Shown here: positions 31,101 through 40,880 of the stretch, piece by piece
Position numbering within the stretch: the stretch's first letter is position 1
Layout: every line of letters starts with the position of its first letter
Source of the DNA: Ligula intestinalis
Taxonomy: Eukaryota; Platyhelminthes; Cestoda; Diphyllobothriidea; Diphyllobothriidae
Direction: 5' to 3'
Length of the DNA: 64,000 bases
NCBI GenBank assembly: GCA_036362985.1
Contig: JAYGXS010000004.1
Span: 47,481,001-47,545,000 of the forward strand
The notes under the pieces: model-generated
The model's database searches: none
What the model was told of the DNA's origin: nothing
Seen by the model: only the letters and a program-made list of their open reading frames with translations
Program-made: the position numbers and the translations under genes

Positions 31101-34100
31101 GCGTGATTGGCTGCCATAACAAAGCATGTACCGGCTATTCTTGATGCACACATCACTCCGGAATTGACGCTCTGGCAGCCGGACTGCAGTCCTCCGAGAG
31201 TCAAAACTCTTTTCATCTATTCTCCCATCTTTCTGTAGAATACACTATTCCTAACAATCTGGCTTTCCCACCATCTTCTCTCATCACCTTAAGGAATCAT
31301 GGGCCAGGAAGATCGAAGTAGTTTGCCTTAATACCTTCTCGATAAGTGAACGAGGAGGGCATGTGGTGAATGCTGCAAAAGTCCCATTCACTGAAGACTA
31401 ATGCACTCACAAACCACCATTGTGCACTTTGCGGTCCACTTCCCCGCCGATCGCCAGCTCGACGACTTAGTCATGTCCTCCATTTTTTTGCCCCAATCTC
31501 CCTGCCAATCAGCCACTGGAACCTCGTGGAGCTTGGCATTGAAGTGGCGAGAACTCGAAGCCGAGCGAAGCTGCCACCTTTACCGAGTGGTTGCATGTGG
31601 ACACCGCTCAGTCAGAGCAAAGCCGCACACGCTTACATACGCATGATACGGCAGCCTGCTGAGCTTCATTTACGGTCTTTCGCCTCAGTAAAACTTGTCC
31701 AGGCAACAGTATCTTATGTAATCCTCTCATTTATCCCTACTCCCAGCATGTTGTCCTACGAAAACGGTGATTATAGGGTTTTATGGGGGGGGGGGAATTA
31801 GGACTCGCAGTGGAATATACTTTAAGAACTGCTAAATGCATTTTAATTTTACTGTATTTAGAAGTGTTTTTGTAGATCTGTAGATCTGTAGATTTTCCTA
31901 ATCTGTATTATCGCTTAACTTATTGCGGGAAAACCCGATTATCAAATTGCAGGTTTCTTGAAATTCCTGAAAAATTGAACTAGTGGTTAGGAGGTGGTCT
32001 ACTTCAACTTACCTGAGGACTAATTTACCGTTCTGGAGTTAGATTAGTATTGTCCGCAGCGCGAAGTGCCGCGCACACCTTCAATTTACACTGAGGTGTG
32101 CGCGGTGTTTCACGCCACAGACTTTACTTATCTAACTCTAGAACGGTAAGTTTGACCTCAGGTTAGTCTAAGTAAATGAACTCCTAAACAATATTTTTTC
32201 AGGAATTTTAAGAAACCTGCAATTTGATAATCGGGTTTTTCGACAACATGCTAAACGATAATACAGATTAGGAAAATCAACAGATATTAACAAAATTTCT
32301 TAATGCACTAAAATAAAATCCATATAGCAATTATTGAAGTATATTCCACTGCCTATTCTAATTCTCCACCCATAAGACCATATAACTACTGCTTTCTTAG
32401 GACAACATTCTGGGACCAGAGGTATATGAAGTGCAATACTTAAATTACCGTTGCCAGGAATACTAGTGAACGCAAAGCAACTAAAGTCTCTTGCATCATC
32501 ATCAGTCAGACTCTGCAGCATTAATAACTGTGGTATTCTGACTTACCCGCATACAAAAGTGCCTGGCACAATGCTCTGGTCCGTTCTCTGGACGAAATAG
32601 ACTAACACGCAGGATGGGCTTCCACTTGGCGTCAAGTGCAGCAAACGTAAGTGGCACATCCTTGGGTACCGTCAGTTGGTCCCGAGTTTTGTCAATGGCC
32701 AGCGGTGACTTTTCTGGCCGGATGTCCCAAAAGAAGACACCTCCTTCAATGGCACATGTCATGAGTTGGAAGCACTTTCGTTTGGGGTTCTCCGTAACAA
32801 ACCCGGCTCGATTTAATTCAATGTGATCTGGCACCCATTCTAGTTGGGTGATGGGAGTGCCATGGGAGGCATCAAAATTGCTGCTGGCACACCACGGCGA
32901 GATTGGCACCTTGAGTGAATGACAAGAATAATTATTTGAAATGTACTTCTATATTTTGTAATCTGTTTTTTTTTCATTACAAATAACACTACGATTATTT
33001 GGGTAGAATTATACGAAGAAAGCTGCTGGCTGCCATCAGAAGCAGCCAAGCAATAAATAGCGAAAGAAGGAAAAGTCCTCGCAAAAACTCACTAACCATG
33101 CTGAATTAGGCAAAATGACGAAAAATGTAGTGGTTGTGAACATAAGAACCTCAACAAACGTAAATTAGAAGGCTGGTGGCGGACGCACAAGAGAGAACAT
33201 TCAATGGTAATATTTTTTCTAAGCACAAGTTAATTGTCACATTAGACACAATTCGATTAATTAGGATATATTTTTAATGCATAGAAGACTTCCTCAGGTT
33301 ACCAGTTTTGGCGTCCCAACGGCCGTAGCATTAGAGGTGTCTGTTGTCTTTAAACTCTTGATATTTCATGCGTTAATGCACAAATTCAAAAAGGAATGCA
33401 TTCTGTGAAAATTATTTGAAAAAGTATGGCGTTCCTGTCCGATAACTTTCGACCATATAATCAATCTGGCATATATTTACTACATTATTGACAGAATTAA
33501 CTTGGTGAAAGTCGGTGTGGCCACGCTGGTAAGTTAGGATGGCCTCTGTTTATATTTTTATGCAATAAATCGGTGTATTCAGATATTTATACCTTATCAG
33601 TGCATGGAGGCATCTGGGAATGTGAGCTATAAATCAATATCCGAAAGACTGGTGGATAATATCCCCAACTAAACGCGACCGTAGTTTTACCGTAAACCCC
33701 AAATGGTGACTATCTGAAACCCTTGACAGGGGTTTCACCAATTTTTCCGTATAACGCAACTGTGAAGAGTTCGATCCCTCAGTGGGTCTTCCAGCGTCCT
33801 CCATGTGGTTTCTGGTATATGGTATTTCTGTTTTATTAGCCATTGTCAACTACTCGCCAGTAGTCCTCACACGACTGTCTCCGGGGAACTCTAGATTGGA
33901 ATGTGAAGCACAACGGGATTGCAGCCCGAGGGAAGTAATTAGAAGGAGACAAAATGATTTAGAGGCGAAAAAAATTGATTCTGAAAATTTTTGAAGCTGT
34001 TTTCCCAGCCTCATGTCAGACGCAAAGACAAAAAGCAAACGCAGTTCACTTTCAAGGCATGCCATCCCAACTGTTCTGTGGCTGATTAAATTCTGAGCTA

Positions 34101-36146
34101 ATAACCTATCCCTTAATCAGGTTTGACTGTGTTTGTTGCTATCCGTCCTTCAGAGTTTCGCATGTTTCAGTAAAATAAAGAATTGATAGGTCCGGTTTGG
34201 AACCGATATCGGTTTGTGGGCTGAAGAAGCAAACCTAAAATTAAGCGTAGACTTTCATTGGCTGTGCGCTGTGAGATAACAGTCAAGAAGTTGAAACTGG
34301 CTATACTTATTATCCTGCCTGTCCTCACATATCTTGCAAAATTTTGGAAAATTCGCACCAAGCTGCTTGCGCACAATATTAACTGGAGTTGATCACATTT
34401 CCACACAGAGTGGAAAATATGCTCTTTTTGAACTTTCCACGCCAAATTCATGTGAACTAATTAAACTATTCTGGGAAGGTGGGAATTTTAATAATAAGAA
34501 AATTGATCAGTTGGAATCATCCTAATCACTCAAACAAAAACCTAATAAAATGACTGAATATAAGAAGTACAAAACTATTTACCTTTAATGCGTCATTTTC
34601 ATCAAACTGGAAGAGTGGAACTTTGGTCTTGCTCTTAACTTTTTCAATGACATCACTAAGGTCTTTCTCATACCTTGAGATGTCCCACAAAATGACTTCA
34701 CCGTTGAAGCAGCCGCCAGCAATAATGAAAGGATCCGTTGGTGAGAACTGGAAGCAAAGTATGTCTTCTGGCGCTTCCAGCAAAAGCTGTGGCTGTATGG
34801 GCTCAAAAAAGCTCCAAATTATGATGAAGGAGGGTGTCGTTAGTATTCGCGACCATTGATCAATCCGGGCATCGTAGGTTAACTTTTCTCCCACTGACAT
34901 TGCAACAAGACCTTCAATCGTTGGGTGCCATTCAATATGCGTTACTGCCTTGTCCTTACTGAACTTCAAGTCTGTGAAAGAGATAACCTCTTTGAAGGTG
35001 TTTCCCGACTTATTGTCATAGGTATCGTCGCCCAGTGCCAAATTAATATAGTCGTCGAAGAGAAAATCATACATAAGATTCTGCTTAAGACCCTGCTCAA
35101 ATAGCGGTAAAAGGTTTTCGATACCCTTAAGTGGTGTCTGGGCACTAGTGTACGTCTGTAAGTCTTCTGGACCCATCGATCTTGCCTCGTACTGGACGAC
35201 CTGATTGCGTGGATAGCGCCATTCGGTGTTCGTGTAGTGTTCAGAATAGAGGTTTGTGCAGCAGACTCCTCTCTCTAATTCGAGAATTGGTACCTCGAAG
35301 CTCTTGTCCTCGTAGGGCTTGACTTCATTATATATCTTCTTCGCATCCAGATTTACGAACGTACACGGGGCGCAGAACTCGCGTCTCGGACGCTCATAGT
35401 TTGTCACCACACGTGGTCTTGTCTCGAAGTAACTCGCTTGGATAATCTCCCTGTCCGAACCCTGGCTTACCCAAGGTTTGTCCTCCCGGGCATATATGTA
35501 GGCAACAGAGTCATTTGCCTCTTCCATCACATCCTCTTTTTCAGTTTCAGTCGGAACAATCTCGAGTTTTTCGATACGAAACTGATTGTCCAACTCTTGT
35601 GACAAAATAAGCAGGAAGTTACCGGCAAACTTTTGGCTGGGATCTGCGATGAAGGTTAGAGTAGTGCCGGGATACTCGTTAACTTTTTCTTTCAAAGCAT
35701 CCAAATTTTGTTCCGGCAGGTCGTTTTCCAACACACCAAGAAGTTCAGCCTTGTCACGAGAAATGCCGATGTAGGCTGGTGGTTTAGGTGGAGCTTCGGG
35801 ACCTGTTTCTTCGGGAGTTTCTTCCTTTTTCAGACTTAACATCGTCGGGATGCCGAATATGGCCACCTGCTGTTCCTCAGTCAATGTAAAGGCCATAGCT
35901 TCGTCTTCGGGTAGACTCTCTTGAAGCATATAGTTGGCAATAACTTCGTCATGATAAAGGGATGGAATCGTTTCTTCTGGAATATCAGGTTTGGTGTTGG
36001 CGGATGATACTTCGATCTTTGAGGGAGACTAAATTATTTTTGAAGTTATTTGATATAACTGCACTTGCCTGTTTTCCAGCAGCTTTGCTGACTTTTCGAT
36101 TTTTTCCTTTGGCATCAGCTTTGGCTGACTGATTGGTATTATTCAT
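22020..36146 (-). CDS. DNAI3: Dynein axonemal intermediate chain 3 (WDR63/IC140 type), 7 coding exons, 935 aa
   Basis: Spliced CDS: 36146-36069, 36028-34583, 32909-32547, 29401-29017, 26351-26140, 22924-22715, 22133-22020. Total 2808 nt, all phases consistent. Seen: basic N-terminus; motifs shared with vertebrate WDR63 (PWVSQGSDREI, EWRYPRNQVVQYEARS, HIEWHPTIEGLVAMSV, IIIWSFFEPIQPQLLLEAPEDI, IIAGGCFNGEVILWDIS); further WD40 blades in exons 3-5 (FFWDIRPEK, YVGTEDGDIVYVDW, CIGGWTWSLWKEG, TLESWDLLDKTHEPA); a charged helical C-terminus. Length is close to the human protein (about 890 aa). Known: DNAI3 is the intermediate chain of inner-arm dynein I1/f, matching Chlamydomonas IC140. In a flatworm it would act in cilia of flame cells or sperm (inference). 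Confidence 0.94.
22715..22924 (-). CDS. DNAI3: DNAI3 coding exon 6 (charged C-terminal helix)
   Basis: 70 codons, phase 0, acceptor TTTCTGCCTAG, donor GTAAGC. It encodes YIEREVRRREFVLARWNKRE, then QERIEKENENKRMAGI, a long charged helix expected to form a coiled coil, as in the C-terminus of vertebrate WDR63. Confidence 0.9.
23155..23280 (-). mobile_element. tRNA-derived SINE, minus orientation, in DNAI3 intron 5
   Basis: CATTTCTGGCCAATTAGTCG, TCATCAGCCAGCCATACCCA, then GGCTCGAACAGACG (B-box complement) and CCAACGCTCTGATGAGTGGG (A-box complement). Same order as the other minus copies. Confidence 0.65.
23880..24500. repeat. AT-rich interspersed repeat, DNAI3 intron copy 1
   Basis: Contains GAGATATTTCAGTCACTTC, GATGCCCTCTTAAATTAA, ACATACTTGAAGAG-type sequence and GGTCTCAAAATTATTCAGGA. 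Diverged versions of these blocks occur near 26600-27330, 28150-28880 and 29530-29740. No coding potential was recognised. Probably a non-autonomous family; boundaries are approximate. Confidence 0.45.
24868..25010 (+). mobile_element. tRNA-derived SINE, plus orientation, in DNAI3 intron 5
   Basis: Degenerate A box (GCGCTTCAGTGGTAAAGC), a B-box-like GGCAGGTTCAACTCTTGG, then TCTCAGGTTGGGGTATGATC and a GAAATGATCATTCTGG tail matching the minus-strand copies. Diverged. Confidence 0.6.
25905..26020 (-). mobile_element. possible tRNA-derived SINE, minus orientation
   Basis: CTGCCGTCATCCGCCAGTGA, ACCCTAGCTGCTGGTACC and GGCCGAACCCGGACCCAGTG have the spacing expected for a reversed copy (tail, body, B box), but identity is low. 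Confidence 0.35.
26140..26351 (-). CDS. DNAI3: DNAI3 coding exon 5 (last WD40 blades)
   Basis: 212 nt, acceptor GTTCTACAG, donor GTAAGT. It encodes CWSPTRPSVFFVLRADG, TLESWDLLDKTHEPALMQ and AVGDMHGALRVLI. The first two bases complete the glycine begun in exon 4, matching TSGHWSLTRPGVF of the human protein. Confidence 0.91.
26590..27330. repeat. AT-rich interspersed repeat, DNAI3 intron copy 2
   Basis: Shares GAAGCCGGCACCCTGGCGTG with AAAGCTGGCATCCTGGTCTG at 28830 in the same orientation. Its TGTATGCTTTATAGACAGCA and GATTCGTGAATGAACATTTC match the reverse complement of sequence at 28425-28490. The family therefore seems to contain inverted internal segments. Confidence 0.45.
28150..28880. repeat. 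AT-rich interspersed repeat, DNAI3 intron copy 3
   Basis: Related to the copies at 23880 and 26590 (CAGATTCAAAATTATTTGGG, ATTATGAGCCTTTTAAGAC and AAAGCTGGCATCCTGG blocks). It contains a chance minus-strand open frame of 140 codons that matches nothing I recognise. It ends just before exon 4. Confidence 0.45.
29017..29401 (-). CDS. DNAI3: DNAI3 coding exon 4 (WD40 blades)
   Basis: 385 nt, acceptor CACCTCCTAG, ending one base into a Gly codon at donor GTACTT. It encodes THLYVGTEDGDIVYVDWMP, GPISYINRSPFLPEVLLC and GGWTWSLWKEGVNTGPL. The first codons (ERQGDRSILETR) follow directly on exon 3 in frame. Confidence 0.92.
29530..29745. repeat. AT-rich interspersed repeat, DNAI3 intron copy 4
   Basis: CAAGATATTTCAGTCATGTC, CTCTGTAAAACAATTGC, TGCTATTTAAG and CAATGCCCTCTTAAAATTAA match blocks of the 23880 and 28150 copies. 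It is followed immediately by the hammerhead-like motif at 29752. Confidence 0.45.
29752..29791 (-). ncRNA. hammerhead-ribozyme-like motif (decayed)
   Basis: Read on the minus strand: CTATGATTAA, a perfect 7-bp stem GGATTCC/GGAATCC with loop AGAT, then GAAACGTC. Type hammerheads need CUGAUGA, stem II, GAAA; here one G of CUGAUGA is missing. Hammerhead motifs are known in Penelope-like elements and flatworm SINEs. Stem III and the cleavage site were not confirmed, so activity is doubtful. Confidence 0.35.
30720..31650. repeat. GC-rich patch in DNAI3 intron, unclassified repeat
   Basis: About 900 bp with much higher GC than the surrounding intron (for example GCGCCTTTGGCCAGCGCGCC near 30970). 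Frames up to 143 codons have no recognised motif. Composition suggests an inserted element of unknown class. Confidence 0.4.
31660..32505. repeat. foldback palindrome, about 400-bp arms with 13-nt loop, in DNAI3 intron 3
   Basis: The left arm (about 31660-32080) is matched by the reverse complement of the right arm (about 32094-32505). Matching blocks run from the loop outwards: GCGCACACCT / AGGTGTGCGC, CCGATTATCAAATTGCAGG / CCTGCAATTTGATAATCGG, TTTTCCTAATCTGTATTATC / GATAATACAGATTAGGAAAA, GCAGTGGAATATACTT / AAGTATATTCCACTGC, CAGCATGTTGTCCTA / TAGGACAACATTCTG, GGCAACAGTA / TACCGTTGCC. Identity falls towards the ends. It is a foldback element or MITE-like inverted duplication that would form a long hairpin in the pre-mRNA. 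Confidence 0.88.
32547..32909 (-). CDS. DNAI3: DNAI3 coding exon 3 (WD40 blade)
   Basis: 121 codons, phase 0, acceptor CATTCACTCAAG, donor GTAAGT. It encodes ITQLEWVPDHIELNRAGFV, CFQLMTCAIEGGVFFWDIRP and LRVSLFRPENGPEHC, co-linear with vertebrate WDR63. About 40-50 nt past the donor the large inverted repeat of the following intron begins. Confidence 0.92.
34583..36028 (-). CDS. DNAI3: DNAI3 coding exon 2 (N-terminal region and first WD40 blades)
   Basis: An unusually long 1446-nt exon (482 codons), acceptor ATAATTTAG, donor GTAAAT, phase 0 at both ends. It encodes the whole family-specific N-terminal region and the first WD40 blades (roughly residues 385-480, ending GEVILWDISRYEKDL). Confidence 0.94.
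36069..36146 (-). CDS. DNAI3: DNAI3 coding exon 1 (start codon)
   Basis: 26 codons from the ATG at 36146 to AAACAG followed by GCAAGT, a GC donor. It encodes a Lys/Ala-rich basic start (MNNTNQSAKADAKGKNRK), like the basic N-terminus of vertebrate WDR63. The frame is open further upstream, but that extension is hydrophobic and unlike the family, so the ATG before the basic segment was chosen. Confidence 0.78.
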
Positions 36147-36391
36147 AACTTCAGCGTTGGGAATCCAGTTGCTACCAAACGAAGTCGTGATAAATAGTTT
36201 TAAACACAAAAAGTGACGGTAGATAAAAAATAGCAGACAGAAGCCAGCCAATTGTTTGTACTGACCATCAAATGAAGCTTATTGTATCTGCAAAGTATAA
36301 TTTACAATGTGGTTACTTTTAGAAGTATTAGAATGGACAACAAACAAGGACAATAATTAATCATTCATTTCTGAGGGAACGCAAAGTGCAA

Positions 36392-36392
<1 letters not shown>

Positions 36393-36457
<65 letters not shown>

Positions 36458-36465
36458 GTGTGTGT
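36393..36465. repeat. (TA)n microsatellite with TATATG/TG tail
   Basis: More than 30 TA units in a row, then TATATG and TGTGTG. It lies just upstream of DNAI3 exon 1 and upstream of the Penelope-like fragment on the other strand. Confidence 0.97.
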
Positions 36466-36546
36466 TCTGAATGGACAAGAATATAAAAGGCCCAGGAAAA
36501 TGAAAAGAAGGGGGAGAAGTTTCTCTGGGACCGGTGATTTATTTTT

Positions 36547-36583
36547 CCAACGTGTCGGACTTTCACGCAAGCTCATTTTCAAG
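36547..36583 (-). ncRNA. hammerhead/Penelope-terminus-like motif next to the GIY-YIG fragment
   Basis: Minus strand reads TGAAAATGAGCTTGCGTG, then AAAGTCCGACACGTTGG. It resembles the CTGAAGATGAG...CCGAAACGTTGG sequence that I recall at flatworm Penelope-like element ends, with GAAAC changed to GACAC. It lies about 70 bp from the endonuclease fragment at 36650. A terminal element motif is plausible; an active ribozyme is not. Confidence 0.3.
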
Positions 36584-36639
36584 AAATAAAAAACTGTACA
36601 GCTCACTGTGTATTTACCTCACATAGTGGAAGCGGCACT

Positions 36640-36996
36640 AGGCAGGCAACTCGTGCAGCCTAAAGATCAAATACCCGCCAAAAAAAATCTGGTGTCATTA
36701 ACCGTATCGATTGTCATTGTGCTCAAGCCAATTATGTTGGTGAAACCGGCAAACGGGTTCTCGTGAGACTGCACAAATAGAAACTCGGTGTGCGGTGTTC
36801 CTTGGTAGCCACTTACGCATCCACGCCAGGGCACGGCTTCAACTTCGATCACTTGCGACTACTGGGTCAGTTGGAAGACTGCTGCTCACGCCTGTTGGAT
36901 GAGGCATGGCACTCGCGCGCGGATTCTTTTAATAGACATATCGATCTTCCTGATGCCTTTCTCGCGTTGCGCGAACAAATCGATGGTAGAGCTTGA
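36640..36996 (+). mobile_element. Penelope-like element, GIY-YIG endonuclease fragment (pseudogene)
   Basis: Plus-strand translation gives KDQIPAKK, then after a frame change in an A-run GVINRIDCHCAQANYVGETG, KRVLVRLHK and a TAG, and in the same frame a tail with TPGHGFNFDHLRLLG, LLDEAWHSRADSFNRHIDLP and AFLALREQI. This is the C-terminal GIY-YIG domain of Penelope-like retroelements: Cys-rich linker, YVGETG.R, then E-W-x5-NR. The polymerase is missing and the frame is broken twice. Confidence 0.82.
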
Positions 36997-36999
36997 GGT

Positions 37000-39900
37000 C
37001 TTTCCCTGCAGAGCTAAGCTAACTACACAGTGAACTGTACATTTTTTTACTCCTTGAAAGTGAGCTAGCGTGAGAATTCGAAAGGTCGGATAAATAAGCT
37101 CCTAGTCCCAGAGGACGTTTTCCCGCCTTCTATATATGTATGCGTCTGTTTGTGTGTTGAGAATAAAAAGGTATCAATAATTAATTTGTGCATTGCAGGC
37201 ACTCAATGGGTAGCACAATTTTCCTACTTACTTTTGAATATGAATAATAGGCCATACTTATTTGCCATCACCAGAGTATACTTTGCAGATCATGATTAAT
37301 GATTTGACTTCTTGACAGGTTAACAGATTTTTAAGTTTAAATCGAGTGCCCAAGGAGAAGCCTGTTTTGAATGATTTTTTACAGATCACGAGTAACGAGA
37401 TCTGTCTTAGATAACAGGAAAGGGAGATTTACGCAGGAAAAACAACAGAGACCAGTCATTTTCTAACTTCGATAACTTAAATTTTTTTTTGATGTTTCAC
37501 GGGATAAGAACTTTTGATTATTGGTTTGCCTAATGATGAACAAAATTTCACTTTATTAATTGGGTAAAAATATCAAGAGATATCTAAAGACTTATTTGCA
37601 CTCTCTTTTGGTCATCTGTTTTAACGGTTCCTATCAAATACTACGGATGCAATAACGCAAAATGTCATATGTTGTTCACAAACGCACCCAATTTCAATCA
37701 GCATGATTATTATTTTATTTCTTTGTCTTCATAGTTAGTTCTGTCTACCGAAAACAAAATATATTATTATGATCACTCGTATCTTAAATGGTATGCATTC
37801 TCTGTATGCAATACGCACAAATGAATTGAATATATGAATTAAAAGGTAAACAATCTTTTTAAGTACTGTATTATAAATGTTTTTGACTGTTGATCAAAGG
37901 GGTCAAAGAATGCCCTTGTATACCACCTCGGTCAACACTATAATCTTTTTGAATTCACTAAACTAGATGACTGCATAAATGTAGTGCTATCCCCCGCAAG
38001 AGCTGTAAATTTTCCACGTTGTTGGTAATTTTATATTTCTCGACAGTATTGATTTGCGAAACCTTGGCTCTATCTAGTTTTTTTCGAATTGAAAGTACAG
38101 ATAGGAAGCCGCATAAACTTGCATCTGTGACTCTAGTGGAAGTACTCAAATCAGCCAGGGTTTGCTTATACTGCTTTCGCGTGGTCATATTTTATGATCA
38201 AACGTAGCCTTATAAAGTAAGACCATTTTTATTTTCAGCACTAGATGGATTAATACGAAACCTTTGTTTTCTAAATTACGCTAATAGGGTAAACTGATTG
38301 TGCCATTGCGCAAAGCTGTCCATTATGCATTCAGCTGTATCCAAATAGGATCCTTGCACTACTTTCGCTATAGAAAATGGTATTAATCGACTTTCATTGC
38401 AGACTTTTTTCTTACAATCAAGTTATTTTTTAGCACCATTACTGTGAATCTGTTTCATAGACAGCGCAGACCATAAGGTATTATCTTCGCTTCCTACTCT
38501 ACTATATGGATGGCTGACTTGTGCTAAGAATTTGAAACGCGTTAAGAATGATACCGTGACTTCCTACAATTAATGAGAGCAAAATCATTTAAGAATACTA
38601 AATTAAATTTAAGATATTAGCTCCAAGAGGATCATCTTTTGATATCTTCACATCAGAAGTCACGATATTAATCATTTTGTGTAGGTATCACGTACTTGTA
38701 TCCAAAATTCATTAGAAAAAATATATGTTAATGATTTGAGAGTAAGCGTGAAAAATTGTAGGTCAATGCAATCGCGCAAGTTACGAAATTCCGTTAACCT
38801 GTGATTCGTGCTTTTCGAACTTTATTGTAGAATTGCTCGAAATTGAACTTTTATTGTCTTTCTGAAATGCTGTATTTTAAATTTCTAGTATGTTGCTTTT
38901 CCACACTCAACCTGTAAATAGTTTAAAATGCGCTGAAACCAAAAAAAGTTAATTGCTTACATCAAGAATTACCTATAAATGGCACCTAGATCAATCCGAC
39001 AATTTTGAAACTGTTAGTATTAGCTCGTCAGGATCCCATGTATCTTAATTAATCATCTCTCTTCAACTAACTCAAATTATTCTAGTTGAAACTTTGGATT
39101 CTACGCACAATATAATCAAGTTAGACCACGGGACTTTTTTCATGCATGATGCCGTGTTATTTTTTTTTAATTTCGTACACCTATTTTAAAGACTGAACAT
39201 AGGATGGTGAGCAAAGTATTCGTTCGAAAAATTCCGAATTCCCGATTACGTAGATTTTATGAGCACATATAAGTATTTTTTCTTTTTTATACAAATAACA
39301 TGCAAGCGCTTTCAACTGGCTCGTACTTAACGAGCTAGATTCTATAGCACCTAGAGGCCTATAAGCCACCATAAAACTTAAGCTGGCGTAGCCCATATGC
39401 TATCTCTATTTAGACGGTGAAAGGGCTTTAAGACAGTTAGTTAGGTACAAGGTTCGTTAATATACTAAAAATAGTAATCTAAAATATGGTATTTTGGCCC
39501 CTATTTGGCTACATAAATGCATGGACAGAGAGGTCTTTTTTACTTTTCTTTATAGGTATACAGTGTCCAAAGGGAAACAAATGAGCAAAAATTTGTAAAC
39601 TTGGACAGTAAGGAAGATTCTAAAGGAAAAATCTCTGAATATAGTTTTATTTGTTGGCTGAGCTTGATGTGACACATACTACGGAAGACCTGATTCCCTA
39701 CACATGCACCGTAAGCCGATCGCGTGTTGGTAACGGGAGTTAATATAACCAGTTCAAGGTTACAATTGATGCACTCAAATAAGGTTTTGGGTTCATAGTT
39801 CTCAGTTGGCTAATCAGTCGAAGAAAAATTGTTCACTGGGAGTTTTTCATTATAAAACTGACTTTTCTGTGAGTTGTATCGTCCACCCATCTTCAGAGAC

Positions 39901-40880
39901 TGAGCATTCACTCTTAACGATCTCGTGATATAATGCTATTTTCTGTGTGCGTTTCCTGACTATGCAGGCTAAGTCGATGCGTAGGACTCACGCTTCAATC
40001 TCACCTTTGTCTTGCTTCTTTAATCTGCCTTGTTTTGCGATCCTCACTCCGGCTTAAAATTTTAAAGGTTCTGAAGTTGAAGATGTGCTCCAACTGCGCA
40101 TCGTAGGTTACGATAACCGATTTTGTTTTCGACATTCGTGCGGCCAACCAATGCTCATGAATTCATGTTTGTTGTTCTCAGCTGGTTTGTCTTACGTCAT
40201 TGCAAATCTTATATTGGTACTGAAGTCGGAAAGCAATGACTGACTGCTTCTGATTAGCGATGGATTCTTTCAGCCGTAGGGAAATTTTAAACCACCCCAT
40301 TCTAAAAATGATCGACCAAGAGGCAACTGTTATCAGTATTTCCATGCATATCTCTAGTTGCCGGTGTCTTCAGTATAAAAAACTCACTTCGTATAGAAAG
40401 CTTAAAATAAACAGTAGCAGCGCATGCGGTAGTAATAGAGGAATAATATTTCGCGTTTGTGAGCTAGACAACGCGAAAATTATTCCAGCTAGACCAAGAA
40501 GGATTTAAATATATGACCAGGCTTCACACAGCTACTGTTAAGAAAAATAAAGAAAGCGCCAAGCAGAGAAAAAGTCCTTAATTTGGCTTCGCGTAAAGTT
40601 TCAGTGCTGACATATTATAATCATATTATAATGGACTATGCCCTTAATTTTTGGATCTAAGTTCAAAATTAACTGCAAAGCATCGCTAGATTTTGCTCCA
40701 AAAGGGCAATTTCTGCTGATTTTATTACAACTTTCTACGTTTATCTGCGGACACTTTGTCAAATTCATTGTTGAATTTGTTTACGAAACAAATTTTGTAT
40801 TGACAGTGCCCTTCTGGCGCTAACAAATATAAATTCCAACTACCTGGTAGTTCGATACTGAAATCCTTCCCTAAAAAAGC
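37000..40880. other. AT-rich intergenic stretch, nothing recognised
   Basis: Nearly 3.9 kb of AT-rich DNA with frames up to about 80 codons and no protein motif on either strand. No RNA gene or clear repeat was identified apart from short A/T runs. Confidence 0.5.

Noticed and set aside
31370..31801. Plus-strand frame of 143 codons near the palindrome
   Set aside because: No motif. It runs into the left palindrome arm and a poly-G tract, and appears to be a chance frame in GC-rich DNA.
36357..36606. Frames encoding long IY/YI runs around 36400
   Set aside because: They are translations of the TA microsatellite.
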